Shown here: piece by piece, positions 63,925 to 64,000 of the stretch
Position numbering within the stretch: position 1 is the stretch's first letter
Layout: every line of letters begins with the position of its first letter
From: Pratylenchus scribneri
Taxonomy: Eukaryota; Nematoda; Chromadorea; Rhabditida; Pratylenchidae
Direction of reading: 5' to 3'
Length of the DNA: 64,000 nt
Assembly: GCA_030063045.1 (NCBI GenBank)
Contig: JAQSEB010000042.1
Coordinates: 868,001-932,000, forward strand
Translations under genes and position numbers: made by a program
The notes under the pieces: generated by a model
What the model saw: the letters and a program-made list of their open reading frames with translations, nothing else
Databases searched by the model: none
Told to the model about the DNA's origin: nothing

Positions 63925-64000
63925 ATGTCTATTCAACTCATATTGGGCCCAATGTTTTCGGGCAAAACTACGGAGCTCATCCGTCAGGGCCGACGTGCCC
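63925..64000 (+). CDS. Type-II thymidine kinase, N-terminus only
   Basis: Starts 16 bases after the TBP stop and runs off the right edge after 25 codons. MSIQLILGPMFSGKTTELIR holds the P-loop GPMFSGKT with the flanking residues that distinguish TK1-type thymidine kinases, which phosphorylate thymidine in the salvage pathway. Found in animals and in many large DNA viruses. Only the first tenth or so is visible, so activity cannot be judged. Confidence 0.85.
   Translation, partial: MSIQLILGPMFSGKTTELIRQGRRA

Overview
The window looks like nematode nuclear DNA. It is very AT-rich. Genes are cut into many short exons by GT-AG introns that often have TTTCAG or TTTTAG acceptors and can be only about 40 bp long. 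There is a seven-helix nematode-type (Srsx-like) chemoreceptor, tandem duplicates of secreted-protein genes, and many small DNA transposons inside introns. I cannot name the species.

Layout. 1-7853 holds two tandem minus-strand genes for a signal-peptide-bearing protein kinase (copy 1 runs off the left edge), with relics of further copies at 17.9-18.8 and 21.5-22.7 kb. 10.3-17.7 kb holds two tandem type-II membrane beta-1,3-glycosyltransferase (GT31) genes. 19.6-29.3 kb holds a 63-residue membrane protein, a FLYWCH/AT-hook protein set among GGATTAA repeats, a repeat-rich unrecognised block, an Srsx-like receptor and a tiny secreted Cys-rich protein. 31.4-35.4 kb is a secreted class-3 lipase, 36.5-41.8 kb a K+-dependent Na+/Ca2+ exchanger (NCKX/SLC24), and 50.5-52.9 kb a secreted acyl-protein-thioesterase-like hydrolase. 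42.5-49.5 kb is a scrambled region: a broken ribosomal protein eL31 gene interleaved with two duplicated ULP1/C48-peptidase-like genes, a minisatellite and tRNA-like SINE fragments.

From about 55 kb to the right edge the DNA changes to long, mostly intronless ORFs. This is one side of a Polinton/Maverick (adintovirus-type) virus-like element. On the minus strand lie the packaging ATPase, a small conserved ORF, a 234-residue protein, a chromodomain integrase, a minor capsid protein, an adenain-type protease, a pX/pVI-like basic protein, the major capsid protein and a small membrane protein. On the plus strand the set is flanked by a spliced NADAR-domain gene and by three divergent genes: a spliced stand-alone Argonaute-type PAZ protein, a TATA-binding-protein homologue and the start of a type-II thymidine kinase. 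No DNA polymerase B is visible; it would lie beyond the right edge.

The most interesting features are in this element. The minus-strand genes fall into four abutting or overlapping pairs plus one single gene, and each unit starts just downstream of a TATA-like box. The element also carries its own TBP homologue. The stand-alone PAZ protein is a plausible small-RNA-binding accessory, but its function is inference. In the host part, many introns hold non-autonomous hAT or Tc1-like elements whose ends and target-site duplications can be read directly.
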